A stretch of DNA of 64,000 nucleotides from Distichodus sexfasciatus (GCA_032718565.1 JAVGVS010000645.1:100259-164258); one strand, 5' to 3'; counted from the first letter of the stretch, positions 1 through 13,317 are shown. Program-made: numbers and translations. Notes: generated by a model from the letters alone, not told the origin.

Positions 1-51
1 CACGTATTAAAATACAACTTGAGTAAAAGTGTCAAAGTCCTTGATTATAAT

Positions 52-1289
52 TAGGGTTGCACCGATACCAGTATCGGGTATTGGGCTGATACTTCATGAA
101 AATACTTGTACTCGTATTTGTAAATAAATTGCGGATACCACGTACCGATACCGCTCAATGGTATTTCACTACTACCAGAAACTGGTCGTAGTCAGTGGAT
201 GTAATTTGTTGTCCTACCTGACTTCAATGTCTAGGGGGAGACAACGATCCAGAAACTTAGGTTCAGAGGTCCTGCCCACAAGGTTGTGTGAAATCCAGGG
301 CTTCAGATGGTGACTACAATGTTCGCCAGTGCGACTAGATTTTTTATTTTCCAGCTAGTTTGTTCTTTCCAGTCGCCAATAGCAACCGTCTCTCTCAATC
401 CACAGGATTTTTTTTTTTTTAAAGAAGCAAGAAGTGGCTTTTAATTATACGTAGATACTCTCAGCCCCAGGGTTTTATAGTTGAGGTGGCCGTCGTGACT
501 ATGTCCCCTGCAGGGAAAATAAATAAATAAACATAAAAATCTGGCTGTATCCATAAAGAAGACCGCATTACGGTGAGGCCGAAAAGCGAACTTCCGAACT
601 CAAAAGAAGATGCTACAATGTTTATATGAAATGGGAACGAACGCGGAATTTCCCGACGCTTTTCGTAACTTAGCAATAACAAGCGCCGAGAAAGTGCTCT
701 GGAAGTAAGGTTTTGACCCACTCTCGGCGCAAAAAGCGTTTGGTGAACAGGTTTTTTTTTTGTTTGTTTTTTACCACAGTGCTCAGAGTGCTTCAAGTTG
801 AAATCCGTTCAACTTCTAGAACAGCGCTTTACTTGTCAATGTCACTTCTCTCTTGCTAGCCAATCAAAATCGAGGAAGCGTTAGTCATAACGTAAATATA
901 AGCCAGGTCCTAGCTTCTTTCTTTTGTCTGGAGCCCTGAATGTGTTAACATTTAAGTAAGTTTTGCTGACTTAAGTTGCCTGTGTTAACTATGCAGTACA
1001 TTTCATTTCCTTTATCTGCTTATTTTTACATTTTGTCTAATGTGATAACAAAAAAGTGTCACAACCAGAAAGATCTGTTTATTTTTGGCGTGGAATAGCC
1101 TTGTGTTAATGATTTGATATTTAGCCTTATTATAGCCTTATTATAATCTTCAAAGGAGAAAATAAAATCTGCCTCCCAATTAATTACATCTAAGAAGTAT
1201 CGGTACTCTGTACTCGGTATCGGCAAGTAAACAAATAAAAATACTCGTACTCGTATCGGTTTGTAAAAAAGTGGTATCGGTGTCTCTCT
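52..1289. mobile_element. Non-autonomous hAT DNA transposon, copy 1
   Basis: The left end begins TAGGGTTGCACCGATACC and the right end, read in reverse, begins TAGAGAGACACCGATACC, so the termini are imperfect inverted repeats rich in CGATAC and GTACTCG motifs. The element is flanked by ATTATAAT (44-51) and ATTGTAAT (1290-1297), an 8-bp target duplication with one mismatch, as expected for hAT transposition. The 1238-bp interior has no transposase-like reading frame, so it would depend on an enzyme from elsewhere. It carries pieces of a second MITE family (590-875). The superfamily call is firm; the exact family is not assigned. Confidence 0.85.
590..875 (-). mobile_element. Rearranged pieces of a GTGTCCACC-type MITE nested in the hAT element
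   Basis: Positions 590-752 match, in reverse, the left part of the MITE at 51776-51945, including the GTTCACCAAACGC terminus. Positions 780-875 match, in reverse, 52207-52265 plus 52425-52450 of the same MITE. The two blocks are in swapped order relative to the 52-kb copy, so this is a permuted or doubly inserted and truncated copy. It has no coding potential. Confidence 0.65.
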
Positions 1290-1297
1290 AATTGTAA

Positions 1298-2424
1298 TAT
1301 TCCTCGGATGATATGACTGGAGTTTGTATTCATTTTCTTTCATTTAAAATGAAACATTAATAAGTAATTGGCTTAAAATTCATTGCTAATTCTCAGTATA
1401 TAATGGATCACTGGTAGTGTCTCGAATTAAGTCAAGACATTTAAATGAATAACGTTGCTTCCAAGTTGCGTTTTCATAAGTAGTGAGAGTGCAACAGCAC
1501 TTCCACAAGTAACATTTTGATCTAGTCCTTCCAAAATATACAATATTCCTCATTGCCACTTTTGTCTTTCATGATATCAGTGATTTATCATGCGTGAGAA
1601 ATACCGCCATCCTCCTTTTTTTTTTATATTCCAGAACAAGACTCTTGACAGCTGGATGTCAGCAGTTTTGTAAAATATCACATCAGCTACATTTTTAGGC
1701 TGGCTTGGAGTGACGGCTGAAAATAAAGCATTTCACTCCTCCTCATCTCCTCTGTGGTTTTAACTGCCTTTCATGTGTCTACTTCCCATGAATTATTTTC
1801 CTTTCTTACGAATAATGGCTGTGTTTCTGATGCACGGCCGGCGCAATGTCCTTCCTCGGGGATTAATGAATTATTGCCTCTGCTGCTCTCTGATTTCCAA
1901 CCATGACTTCATCCGTGTCAAATTAAAAAGCAATAAAACAGTCAGGGAAATGGAAATCGCAAACTTCATGGTGCTCTCACACTCTCTTACATTTACCTGT
2001 GGTTTGATATTCCGGCCACGTTTTTGCATAAATGAGTCACTCTTAGGCACTTTCTGGTCCGCAGGGTACAGAAATCAACATGATATCAAGTGAACTGAGG
2101 GGAGAAAAACACTTTTGCACTGAATATATTTAGCTCATATTACAAAGTGATCACTTGGATGGAAATCGCTGTTTGGAAAATAGCTAAACTGTTGTGTCTG
2201 AATGAAGAAAAAAAAAAACCCATTCTGTTCTTTTCATCACAAAGCATTGGATCACATCTTATGTGCGGCTAATGTACTTGCAAATGACATGTTGCAAGCA
2301 TGCAAATGTAAAAATGTATCAAACATGGAATTAACAGAATTGCCTTTCATGTAATCCCCTGCATGGCCATAGTGGCCACTCTGTTTCAGCTTTTCCAGCA
2401 ATCTTTAACATTTTGTTTTTTCTC
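1298..2424. other. Unique non-coding stretch
   Basis: No repeat or convincing gene was seen. Short open frames here lack codon bias, splice context and recognisable motifs. About 1690-2100 is of balanced composition with TAATGAATTATT-type motifs and could hold a regulatory element, but nothing specific is supported. Confidence 0.5.
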
Positions 2425-2463
2425 TCTATCCATCCATCCATCCATCCATCCATCCATCCATCC

Positions 2464-2542
<79 letters not shown>

Positions 2543-2609
2543 CATCAATCCATCCATTATCTATCTATCTATCTATCCATCCATCCATCCATCCATTATC
2601 TATATGTCC

Positions 2610-2684
<75 letters not shown>

Positions 2685-3078
2685 ATCCATCTATCTATCC
2701 ATCCATCCATTATCTATATGTCCGTCTATCTATCTATCTATCTGTCCTTCCGTCCATCCGTCTGTCCATCTGTCCATCTATCTATCTATCTATCTATCTA
2801 TCCAGCCAACGATCTATATGTCCATCTATCTATCAACCTATTACTGTATTAGCTAGCTGTCTTTCTAGCTTTCCATCTATGTATGTATCTGTCTATCTAT
2901 CTGTCTGTCTGTCTGTCCGTCCGTCCGTCCATCAGGCCATTCGTCTATCCATCTATCACTGTCATTCTGTAAAGGTAAGTATCTATCTATCTATCTATCT
3001 ATCTATCTGTCTATCTGTCTATCTGTCTATCTATCTATCATCATCGTTACACTGATCTATTCATCTGTCCATCCATTT
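2425..3078. repeat. Compound ATCC/ATCT tetranucleotide microsatellite
   Basis: About 650 bp of (ATCC)n, (ATCT)n and (GTCT)n blocks, with long pure ATCT runs at about 2466-2541 and 2610-2682. All three frames on the plus strand stay open and give Ser-Ile-His-Pro or Ser-Ile-Tyr-Leu peptides, which is an artefact of a repeat lacking stop codons. Sub-blocks with a TATATGTCC interruption recur, suggesting unequal exchange. Confidence 0.97.
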
Positions 3079-4617
3079 AATACATGTGTTGCAAATTAGG
3101 CAAATCATTCACATGACCAGGTTTCCCTCTGCTTGACATAACACAAAAATGAATGCCCAAGAATAATCTTTAACATCTCTCCATGATGTGTCAGGCTTAG
3201 ATGAATAACCACATACCAGATCTGTGACTTGTGGAATGTCAAAGTTGATATTGATAATTGACATGACTGTACACTTTCTCAAATACAGTACAGCTCTACA
3301 CTGATTCTACACACCGCAGTTTTTAGTAAAAACAAAGTCAATTCTGTCATTTACGCTCAAAGTACGAACACTCTTTTCAGATTCAGTGTGTAACCAATGT
3401 GTCAAAAGCTTTCCCGGGATCAATCCATCACATGCAAGAGCGTTCTTGCCGATTGATTTCAAACTAGATCATAAGGGCTGGGAAAGTAAGATAATTGGAT
3501 CGATGAAATTATTCTGGTTCAGTTAATATCAGTCAAACATTTGCTCTGTCACGCTACCTGCCTCCATCAATCCTTCACGCTTTCAGTCTTTTAAATAATA
3601 GCAACAAAAGACTTTAAACTAACACACCTCTGCTCACTGACCTTTACACTTAAAGGAATTTTTAAAAACATGAACCTCAAAAGGTTAGGAAATCTGTGAT
3701 TTCAATGTCCGACTACTTTACAGTTACAGATTTCTTGTGTCAGGGAAGTGTTTAACATGGGAAGTGAGTGTGTGCATTACAATACAGCGGTTTAGAAACG
3801 AAAAAGTAATGTCCCTCTTTGCATCTTTAATGAGGACATAAGACACATAAGAGCAAGTGAAGCATTAAAAGCCTTTACGACTCAAGATATGAGCGGTATT
3901 ACCAATCTCATCTGCCTGAATTATTGATGTGTAAATGAGTTCCGTCTCTAAAACGACAATGTTTGCCTTTTACTGCCGAATTCGGGGTGAGCTCGCTTTT
4001 CCTTGCTGCTTTCTAGGCTTTCATCCTTGTGGAGGTTCGAGTTTAAGTTTAAAGAATGACTGTAGCCTGGAGTTAAAAAGTCCATATTTAATTTCGGGTC
4101 AGTGCGAAAAACAAACGGTTCTGACCGGCTTGCGTCACGGTCGCTCAGCTCGGCAAACGCTTGTTCCCCAGTTAAAAACGACACGGCAATTTCAAGCTAC
4201 ATTTAACCGCAATGACTTAAAAAAATGACTAGCGTTATTGCCGACGAGAGGCGTTTAGCGAGATGGCTGGTCGCCTCCGAGCGCGCGACCCGGAGATTTT
4301 CAGGGGATGCAATTCCTTTTTACTTTTTTTTAACTGATTGGGTAGCTGTCTGAGGGGCCGAAAGGCCGAGTCCGGAGGAGCGAGACCTGGGGGTCATTTT
4401 AATCTGAATTGACCCCTGCTGCCTCTTCTTTGGCAGTGATCCCGCTCACCTCTCAGATTAGTTTGTACTGAATTATTTGTGTATGTATTTTGGGACTGTG
4501 AAGGCAAGAGAGCTGTTCCAAAAAGTCAGCAAGGTTGATGTTGATGGTAAAAATGAGCCAAAATGTTTAAACTGGTACATCAAATAATTATAACAAACTA
4601 AATTTCTAGACAGCTAG
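3079..4617. other. Unique non-coding stretch
   Basis: No gene or recognisable repeat. About 4080-4420 is somewhat GC-richer. The two short antiparallel open frames at 3935-4228 overlap each other and have no known motif, so they are treated as chance. Confidence 0.5.
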
Positions 4618-4624
4618 TTGTGTT

Positions 4625-4747
4625 TTTCTTTCTTTCTTTTTTCTTTCTTTCTTTCTATCTGTCTGTCTGTCTATCTATCTGTCTATTTATCTATCTATCT
4701 GTCTATCTATCCATTTGTCCATCTGTCTATCCATCTGTCTATCCATG

Positions 4748-4784
<37 letters not shown>

Positions 4785-4797
4785 GTCTATCTGTCTA

Positions 4798-4838
<41 letters not shown>

Positions 4839-5016
4839 CTATCCATCTGTCTGTCTATCCGTCTGTCTGTCTATCCATCTGTCTGTCTGTCTATCTATCC
4901 ATCTGTCTGTCCATCCATTTATACCTGTCTCCCTCTCTCTCCATTTGTCCATCTACCTATCTATCTAGTGAGGTAGCTTTCTTTGCCTATCTATCTATCC
5001 ATCTGTTCATTCGTCC

Positions 5017-5049
<33 letters not shown>

Positions 5050-5365
5050 GTTAGGTAGCTTTCTTTGCCTATCTATTTATCCATCTGTCCATTCGTCTGT
5101 CTGTCTGTCTGTCCGTCTGTCCGTCCATCTATCCATCCGTCCATCTGTCTATGTATATATCTATCCATGCATCTATATATCGATCGATCGATCTGTCTAT
5201 TACTAGCTAGCTGTCTCTCTGTCTAGTTAGGTAGCTTTCTTTCTTTCTATCTATCTTTCTATCTGTCCATCCATCATCTGTACATCCATCCATCTATCCG
5301 TACATCCATCCATCTCTCTCTCTATTTTCCTATATCTATTTCTTTATATCTATCTGTCTGCCTTT
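4625..5365. repeat. Compound ATCT/GTCT/ATCC microsatellite with embedded larger unit
   Basis: Tetranucleotide repeats begin as (CTTT)n and change to (ATCT)n, (GTCT)n and (ATCC)n. The non-tetranucleotide word AGGTAGCTTTCTTT recurs at about 4971, 5053 and 5229, spacings of 82 and 176 bp, so a roughly 82-bp composite unit has been duplicated inside the block. Open frames here are repeat artefacts. Confidence 0.95.
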
Positions 5366-6590
5366 CTGTCCATCTCAAGGTGTAAACTATATCTAGAAAT
5401 GGACTAAGTGATAAATTAGTTAGTATGTTATTTGATGGAAAATGAGCTGTTGCTGTCCTACATGCACAGCAAACCCTGAAAAGCTTGTACCATGTTAGTC
5501 TTCGGAAAAACGTTTGGCCGCCTTCCTGCGTCGCTAAGGAGCTGGAGCTTGTCTTTTTATAAACTGATCGATGTATAACTAATTTTATCGAGCTCAGATC
5601 CAGACTCCCCCTCATTGGTGCTGCCAAGCCGAGCGCGACGCCGGGATTCGTGCCTGTGTGGTAGCAGCGGCCCACACCTCCGTGTTCCGTGTGCGCCAAA
5701 GCGTGTGAATTTGAAGTGTTGCTTGGCTGCCACTTGACGTGTCTGAACGTCGGAATCCAAACTTCCTCCTCCACTTCTTATATAACCATACCGAACAGCA
5801 GACTAATGGGAAAAGAGCATGTATCTTAAAAAATTAGTACATATTTACCAAAATATGATTCCCAAATTGACATCTTTTTTTGCTAAAATAAACCCAGATA
5901 TGTATCTTAATGAAGTATGTGCATAATTACCCCTTTAATGCAATGTTATCACTTTGGTGAATGGCTGTTTACAATCTAAAATCTACTTAAATTCAAATAC
6001 AGATGTGAGAATTTTCCACTTGGTAACGCTGAATCTTAGTAGATAATAATATTATGATATAGTTATATAAGTGTAATACCTAATGTTTTACCATTCATTT
6101 GATGTGTCAAAATAATTGCAGCACCGGTTCCTAATAATTAGCATCTTTCACCCAAATATGTTTTGGAAATGTGATGCGCATCTTAGTCGAGGATGCTCAT
6201 AATGATCATTATAATACATTGTAATCATTTTAGTGGACATATATTCACATTCTAAATACAAATTATGCTTTAGGTAAGGTTTAAATTTTAAGACTTAAGT
6301 CTTTAAAATGATACTAATCCTAATACTAAACCTCAGTAGATGGCATGTTGTAATTTTTGTTATATATAATGTTAATAATGTTAATGTTATCAAATAATAT
6401 TATATATGGTCAATACCTCAGGCATGACCATTAAATCAGCGTGGCAAAATTTTCACTGACATGATAATTTAGGTAAGGCTTAAATTAAGACAGATCTTAA
6501 TTACATTTATAATTTATAACTTGAGATTCTCAAGTTGGTAAACCTTAATTTGGTTAAGTAAAAATATATAAATTTATATATTTATACACA
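5366..6590. other. Non-coding stretch, AT-rich from about 5820
   Basis: 5400-5780 is unique and moderately GC-rich; overlapping minus-strand frames there show no family motif. From about 5820 to 6560 the DNA is AT-rich with loosely recurring TTAAGxCTTAA and ATAATATTAT words, perhaps a decayed tandem array, without a measurable period. Confidence 0.4.
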
Positions 6591-6599
6591 CACAGTCTG

Positions 6600-8545
6600 G
6601 ACATTGGCCCGACAGTGCCCCCTTGAACCCAGTTAAGTGTTTGTTCTCTGTTTCTCTTGTTCTCTAGGTTCACTTTCGGTGTTATTCCTGTGGTGTTTAC
6701 CCCTCTTGTCTCCTCGGTTAGCCTTAGCTTTCCCCGTTAGCTTGCTCCCCACTTCCGGGTTTCTGTGTCTTCACTTCGTGCCCTCTTGAGTAGTTCACTC
6801 TCTGTTTAGAGCGCGCCCCACTTTCGTGTATGTTGTCTGCACTGCGTGCTCCCTACCTAGTAGGTCAGTGTCTGTTTAGAACACCCCCATGCTTATCATT
6901 ACTTTCACCTGTGTCTCGTTTGCCTTGAGTTTGGAATTGGTGCAAGCACTCGTTTGTTGAGTTGTGTGCCTTTATTTAATCCTGTTTGACCCATGTCTCC
7001 CCGTGTTTGTCACCCTCATACTAAGTGTGGTGGAGTCACGTTTGGTTTGTGATTTTATGTTCAGTTTTTGCTCAGTGTTTATCCCTCACCCGTGTTTTCC
7101 CTAGACTCGTGTCTACCAGCAAAACCCCCTACCCGGTCAGGCTGCCAAGTTTCTCCATGTCATGATATCCACTCACACTGGGAAAAGGGATGCAAACACA
7201 GGAATATACTGAAGTGTGTTTATTTACAGTGTGATATTTATGGCACACAATGCAACCACAGCACAACCAAGCCAAACCGAGCCTTGCATAGGAAGTTCAC
7301 ACTCTGGAACGTGAGCAAGTCCCAGACAATCCAACACTCAAAAGTAAAGATAGTCCTGCTAGCTTCCCGCCTAGCGTCTTGAGCACAGCACCTTGCCTGA
7401 AGAGAGAGAGAGAGCACAGACGTTGCGAACGAGCCTGAAGGCTAATGGTGTTAGCTTCTCACCTCGAGGCCACTCGGTGCAAGACAAGAATGCTCTGAAG
7501 CATCCAAAGCTGTAGCACTCGGTGATACAAAACCCCAGTTCCAAAAGGTAATTCGAACTGCACACTCCTGCAGACACAAACTGAGATGGAGAGGGCAGAG
7601 CCTTTAGGCAAACAAGAAGGGTATATCACCTCTGTGTAGCGTAGTGGTTAGCTCCGATGTAGATTAGCAGCTAGAGGTTAGCTCGGTCGGCGTTGACTGG
7701 CTTCAGAGAGGAGAACACAGAAAGCAGTAAACATGTTGGCGGACAGACAAGTACTGACAGAGTCAGGGACTATAAATACAAAAAACCAAGAAGTAATTAA
7801 CAGAAACAAAAATGAACACGAGTAACAAACAATCACACACATGAGGGGAGTCAACCCCAGCCCAATGACACGACAAACCAGGAAGTGACTAGAAGGGTTT
7901 TCTTACAGGGGCAGACACACACACCAACATCACCCTGACACAGACTCGTCAAACCTGGGGTTTAATACTACAAGCGTCGGGGAGGAGCCGCGGACGTGAC
8001 ACTCCAGTGCCTAGATCGCTTTTCTTTAGCCTCATGGGTCTAAGAGCATCAGGAGATTGCTCTTCCTGTTTCCCCACGGAGGAGTCCTCTGGTAACCGTA
8101 TCGTAAAGCTGGGAGCACGAGCCCCGTCTTTCTTTTGATTCTTTTGTTCTTGTCCTGGATTGTTTGGACCATGTTTTGTTTGGATTTCCCTCATGTCATT
8201 CACCTCCCTCTTGTGTTTCTCGCCAGGCTTGTGTCTTCCAGTAAACCCCTGTCCAATCAGGCTGGAGTGTGCCTGGATCGCTTCAGTTTCACCTCGTGGG
8301 TTTTAGAGCGTCAGGGGATCACTCTTTCCGTTTCCCTATGGAGGATTCTTCTGTTTGTCATACTCTAAGTACTGGGAGCACGAGCCCCACCTTTCTTTTG
8401 TACTTTGTTCCTGCTTTTTCACTGTGCCTTTTTTCCCTGCATTTTGTGCCTTTTTGCCTCTGTTTTTGCCATCATTGTGTTACCCTGCCTTTCCTTCAAT
8501 AAACCCTTTTGTTATGCCTGCAACAGTATCCTCACCGCCTTCCTC
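6600..8545 (+). repeat. Old repetitive block with tandem duplication, possible retroelement LTR or UTR
   Basis: Excluding the solo LTR at 7158-8001, a unit of about 265 bp occurs twice in direct orientation: 7075-7157 joined to 8002-8155, and 8195-8420. Shared words include CTCGTGTCTACCAGCAAAAC/CTTGTGTCTTCCAGTAAAC and GGGAGCACGAGCCCC. A smaller tandem of about 68 bp lies at 6765-6888. An AATAAA sits at about 8498 in a T-rich context, resembling the polyadenylation end of a fish LTR or LINE. The family is not identified. Confidence 0.45.
7158..8001 (-). mobile_element. Solo LTR of an LTR retrotransposon (844 bp)
   Basis: The block starts TGTCATGATATCC and ends GGACGTGACA, giving the inverted TGTCA...TGACA ends typical of LTRs. 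It is flanked on both sides by the 5-bp duplication CTCCA (7153-7157 and 8002-8006). It interrupts one unit of a tandem duplication whose uninterrupted counterpart lies at about 8255-8290, an independent empty-site check. On the minus strand an AATAAA lies near the 3' end (about 7218). No internal gag or pol is present, so it is a solo LTR from recombination or a TRIM-like element. Confidence 0.85.
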
Positions 8546-8812
8546 CAACCACATCATGAGAAGTATATACAAACATGATAAAAATGAAATAAATCATTCT
8601 TTAAAACTCCTTATTGGTTGGGCTCTGATAGTATTTTGTGTTTCAGTGTGTCATTTTCATTGTGTAATATTGAATGAGTGTCTGTGTCTCACTCATTGAC
8701 CTCATTAAAGACAATCGCATTAGAATCAAGGACGATGGATTTCAATGAATTCTTGTTTGAATAATGACACCTCTCAAGACCGTCTTGTCCATCAATATAT
8801 GTCTGCCTCTTC

Positions 8813-9765
8813 ATCCATACATCAGTCCATCCATCCATCCATATATGTTAGCTGTCTGGCCCTTCATCCATCCATCCATCCATCCATCCTTCAATATATG
8901 TAGTTAGCTGTCTGTCCATCCATACATCCATTTATCAGTCCATCAATATATGTAGTTAGCTGTCTGTCCATCCATACATCCATCTATCAGTCCATCAATA
9001 TATGTAGTCAGCTGTCTGTCCATCCATACATCCATCTATCAGTCCATCAATATATGTAGTTAGTTGCCTGCCTCTTCATCTATCCATACATCCATTAATC
9101 CTTCCATCCACTAACCCATCCTTCCATCAATATACGTAGTTAGCTACCGGCCTCTTCATCCATCCATCAGTACATGAGGTTAGCTGTCTGCCTCTTCATC
9201 CATCAATATATGTAGTTAGCTACCGGCCTCTTCATCCATCAATCCATCCATCTGTATATGTAGTTAGCTGTCTGCCCATCCATACAGCCATCTATCAGTC
9301 CATCAATATATGTAGTTAGCTGTCTGTCCATTCATACATCCATCTATCAGTCCATCAATATATGTAGTTAGCTGTCTGTTCATCCATGCATTCATCTATC
9401 AGTCCATCAATATATGTAGTTAGTTGCCTGCCTCTTCATCTATCCATACATCCATTAATCCTTCCATCCACTAACCCATCCTTCCATCAATATACGTAGT
9501 TAGCTACCGGCCTCTTCATCCATCAATCCATCCATCTGTATATGTAGTTAGCTGTCTGTTCATCCACACATCCATTTATCAGTCCATCAATATATGTAGT
9601 TAGTTGCCTGCCTCTTCATCTATCCATACATCCATTAATCCTTCCATCCACTAACCATCCTTCCCTCAATATACGTAGTTAGCTACCTGCCTCTTCATCC
9701 ATCCATCAGTACATGAGGTTAGCTGTCTGCCTCTTCATCCATCCATCCATCCACCCATCTGTCAA
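8813..9765. repeat. 52-bp minisatellite with higher-order organisation
   Basis: The word AATATATG recurs at 8893, 8945, 8997 and 9049, exactly 52 bp apart. Each unit contains GTAGTTAGCTGTCTGTCC followed by CATC-rich sequence. A longer variant with CTACCGGCCTCTTCATCC and TTAATCCTTCCATCCAC recurs at 9049, 9409 and 9589, spacings of 360 and 180 bp, so higher-order units of 180 bp are superimposed. No coding potential. Confidence 0.93.
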
Positions 9766-11265
9766 GCTGCTCACCTGCCTGTTATCTATCTTAAAGGTTA
9801 CTTACTGTATCTGTTTTTTAGATGTGTAAGTATAGTTAATAATAGATATATCTAACTGGGAACCTTTATAACACATTTAAATCTGAAAGGCAGTAACCCA
9901 TGTCTTCATTGTTCTTTATCGGAAATTATTGTTTAATTATTAACCAACAACACAAAATGAAACTGTTCGTACATCCATCATCACTTGTCATCCTTTAGCA
10001 AATAAGCTTATTCGTGCAGCTATTGAGTGTTATAATAGAGCAGAAAACTCAGAAGACACTTTTCAATGATTATGCAAGTGGAAAAAAAGTTCTATTATAA
10101 CCACCGGACTGTGAATTTGGTCGAAACTGAAATCTTAAAACACCGTTTAACTGCAGTACTTTTATAATTGGGGCTACTGCTGCAGCATCTGGTGGGTTGG
10201 TATATCAGTCTCCAGCTTTTAAAGCCTTATGAAGCTATTTAAAAAGAATTTTATATATGCCGCTGGCGTGAAATTTCTCCTCTCGGATTAAGTCAGCAGG
10301 AAGCAGGTTACTTTTGCACTTCACGACTTATAACGGAATAAATTCCATTTTAAGCAGTCTCTATTGCCACCTAATGATCATTCTCCTTTTGTTCACAATT
10401 CATTGGTTTTATCCAATTGATTTGCAGAATACAGGTCATGATTGACATTCAGAAAGAACTTTTAGATCCTCGTAATACCATGAAAATTAACAATTTTGAG
10501 GACCGTCCAGACGTTGTGTTCAATAATGAAATCAATTTTATTTGAAATTTGTTTTTGGATCCATTTAGAGTCCCTAGAAAATAAAATGAAGACGTTGTAA
10601 TTGCAGATGCAGACTGAAGTATTGATTTTGCTGGGTGAGCACATAAATAGACCACTATCTTAGATCTTATATTTAACTGGTTAATGATCCGGAACGTTGT
10701 GTGAAGTGTCTGGCCTGAAAGCGGCTCTCTGCAGAATGCTATGATAGGAGAAGCCTAGTGTCGATCATACGCATAATTCTGAGGTTTTATAGAAATAGAG
10801 AGACTGTTGATCCGGGATGGCTAAAGATGAAGGAAAAATCTGAGTTTCATCAACGCACGACAGCTCATCAAGTTCGTCTAAATGTTGCACAGGATTATGG
10901 GCGTTTAGACTTTTACAGCACTAAATCATAAAACAAATAAATATTTGTAATAGTCATCTGTCTATCTGTGGTTAAGGTAGCTTACCATACATTTACTAAT
11001 CATCGCACAAGTTTTGGTATCATAATTGCATAATTAATTAATTGTTACACTTTCATGGTATTCTATATATAATTTAAATGTTCATAATGATATATTTAGT
11101 TTGTCCAACTAGTCATTTTTATTAGTTGATATTTAATATGTTTATGAAATATTGACTTGATTCGCTATTATTCAAATTAAGCAGTGGTAAATGTTTTAAA
11201 CACAATTGACTTCTTTGATGAACTTACATTCATAGACTTTGTGAATAAAGATCTGAACTTATTAT
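9766..11265. other. Unique non-coding stretch
   Basis: No repeat family, gene or RNA was recognised. The minus-strand frames at 10449-10655 overlap each other and have no motif. Composition is AT-rich, with TAATTAATTA at about 11033. Confidence 0.5.
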
Positions 11266-11274
11266 TATATACTG

Positions 11275-11520
<246 letters not shown>

Positions 11521-11521
<1 letters not shown>

Positions 11522-12056
11522 ATATAAGTTATGTGATGTGTTGTTTTGAGCTAACCGTTAATAATTTCCCATATTTAATCTGGAGTTTACAAGAGGTAAA
11601 TAACTAAATAAATCTTTGTTGTTTCAGCATATTACAAGCGTAAGTGAACCCTTAAACCTGTGGAAGTGAAGCGTGTCATGTTCATCATGTTTGCCTTGCT
11701 AATCCTGCATTTGCTGTTGAACAGCTTATTTATGATGTGGGTGAAAAAACACGATGAAAAAACTAACATGGAGAATGGTGACAAGACAAAACAAAAGTGA
11801 ATATAAAAATGCAAATGAGGCTCGCTGCCGTCGGGATGTAAACCAAGTAGCTGCTCTGTAGGTTTGTTGGGTCTAAATGAATATTCGAACAGAATGAAGT
11901 CAAACTGCACGTGTTGTGTTGATGTTCTGCTGTTTCAGTCTGCATTTCATTAAGAGAAGCTTACGTAACATCTCGTCACGTTCAGCAGCAAAATATGTTA
12001 AAAAATCTCATTTAAAATAGAGAAAATCATCTTTCTTTTATTCAATTATATGATTT
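11521..12056. other. Unique non-coding stretch
   Basis: No gene or recognisable repeat. Overlapping minus-strand frames near 11632-11945 lack recognisable motifs. Confidence 0.5.
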
Positions 12057-12350
12057 TCATTTTCTTTCTTTCTACCATTTTTTCTTTTCTTTCTTTTTAA
12101 TCTGCATTTTCTTTCTTTCTTTCTTTTCTTTATCTGCACTTCTCTCTTTCATTTTGTATCTTTCTTTCTTTTGTATCTGAATTTCTTTATTTTCTTTCTC
12201 TTGTATTTTTTTTAGTTTTCTCACTTTATGTCTGCATTTCTTTCTTTCTTTCCGTTTTTTTTTTTACCATTGTCTTCACCTTTACCTTTATCTCTTCTTT
12301 ACCTTTCTTTTCTATATTTATTGTTTCTCTTATTTTTACACTATTTATCT
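12057..12350. repeat. Degenerate CTTT/TTTC pyrimidine-rich tract
   Basis: Interrupted (CTTT)n and (TTTC)n runs broken by ATCTGCA words that recur at about 12100, 12132, 12176 and 12230, indicating an old tandem array that has decayed. Confidence 0.8.
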
Positions 12351-13317
12351 TGAATTTATTTATTTAATTATTTAAAGTTTATTTTTTACTCCTTTTTATA
12401 TTTACCCGTTGTTTTATCTATGCATGTAATGAATAAAAATCTCACATTTGTTATAAAATGTCTTTCCCAAACTGTATTTGGCAAGTGTACTGTTGTTTCA
12501 GTGTATGTTATTGAGTTAAACTTGACATAAGTCAGAAAACTTGCACCGTGAAAACTATGATTTTTTTTTTTCAAAAATAAATGTAATGTATGGTTGTCAT
12601 ATTTCTGTAGTTGTTTTCTAGATTCCCGCTGCTTTACTTATTATCAGACTCCACATGACACCTTCACCTCCAGCTTTCCTAAGAATAAATCAATAAATAA
12701 AATAAACACTGTGGAAGTGACTCACATACAGTTTGGGGGTTTTATCAGGACTTTGCTACCAATCTGTCAAATCGCTTTTAAGGTCTGTCTCTTCTGCTGC
12801 GAGGTGTTTTAAGCAGCTGATGATATTTTGCTCAACGTACTGTGAAATATTATTTCCACAGAGGGACGTGTTCGGCGGTTGCCGCAGGCTAGGCTAACAG
12901 TGGAGGGGCTGTAGGCGACCGCGGGCTGTTTTCATGACATGCATTTAAAAAAAATAAAATGAAATAGAAATCTCAGTGCACATTTCAAGAGCTGGTCAAA
13001 ACATTAAAAACTCTTTTACTCCAAAAGATAGTTACATACAGAAGAGTTTGATACAGTCAGAACTGCCCCAGGTCTCATGTGATGGGCATGATGTGAGGGC
13101 TTGAGTTTTAATATGAACTTCACCTCAGTGGCGTCTCACTAGATCCTGCTTCTGTTAAAGTGTGTCTGTGTTTGAGTTCAAACCGACATCGTGAGGCTGA
13201 TTATGAACAAAGTAAGAGTGAGATTCAAGCATTCACTCCTTAAAAAAACACTTCATACATTCATTTATATTACAATCTAGACCTGCACGCCTCTGAGACT
13301 GTAAAATCCCTCACTTG
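12351..13317. other. Unique non-coding stretch
   Basis: Nothing recognisable as a gene. A small GC-rich island at about 12860-12935 is not associated with any open frame of note. Confidence 0.5.

Noticed and set aside
2363..3055. Long open frames of Ser-Ile-Tyr-Leu type in the ATCT blocks (also 4618-5050)
   Set aside because: All three frames of a stop-free tetranucleotide repeat stay open; there is no other protein signal.
8813..9765. Regular 52-bp repetition resembling a CRISPR array
   Set aside because: Units are head-to-tail without distinct spacers, degenerate, and the genome is vertebrate; it is a minisatellite.
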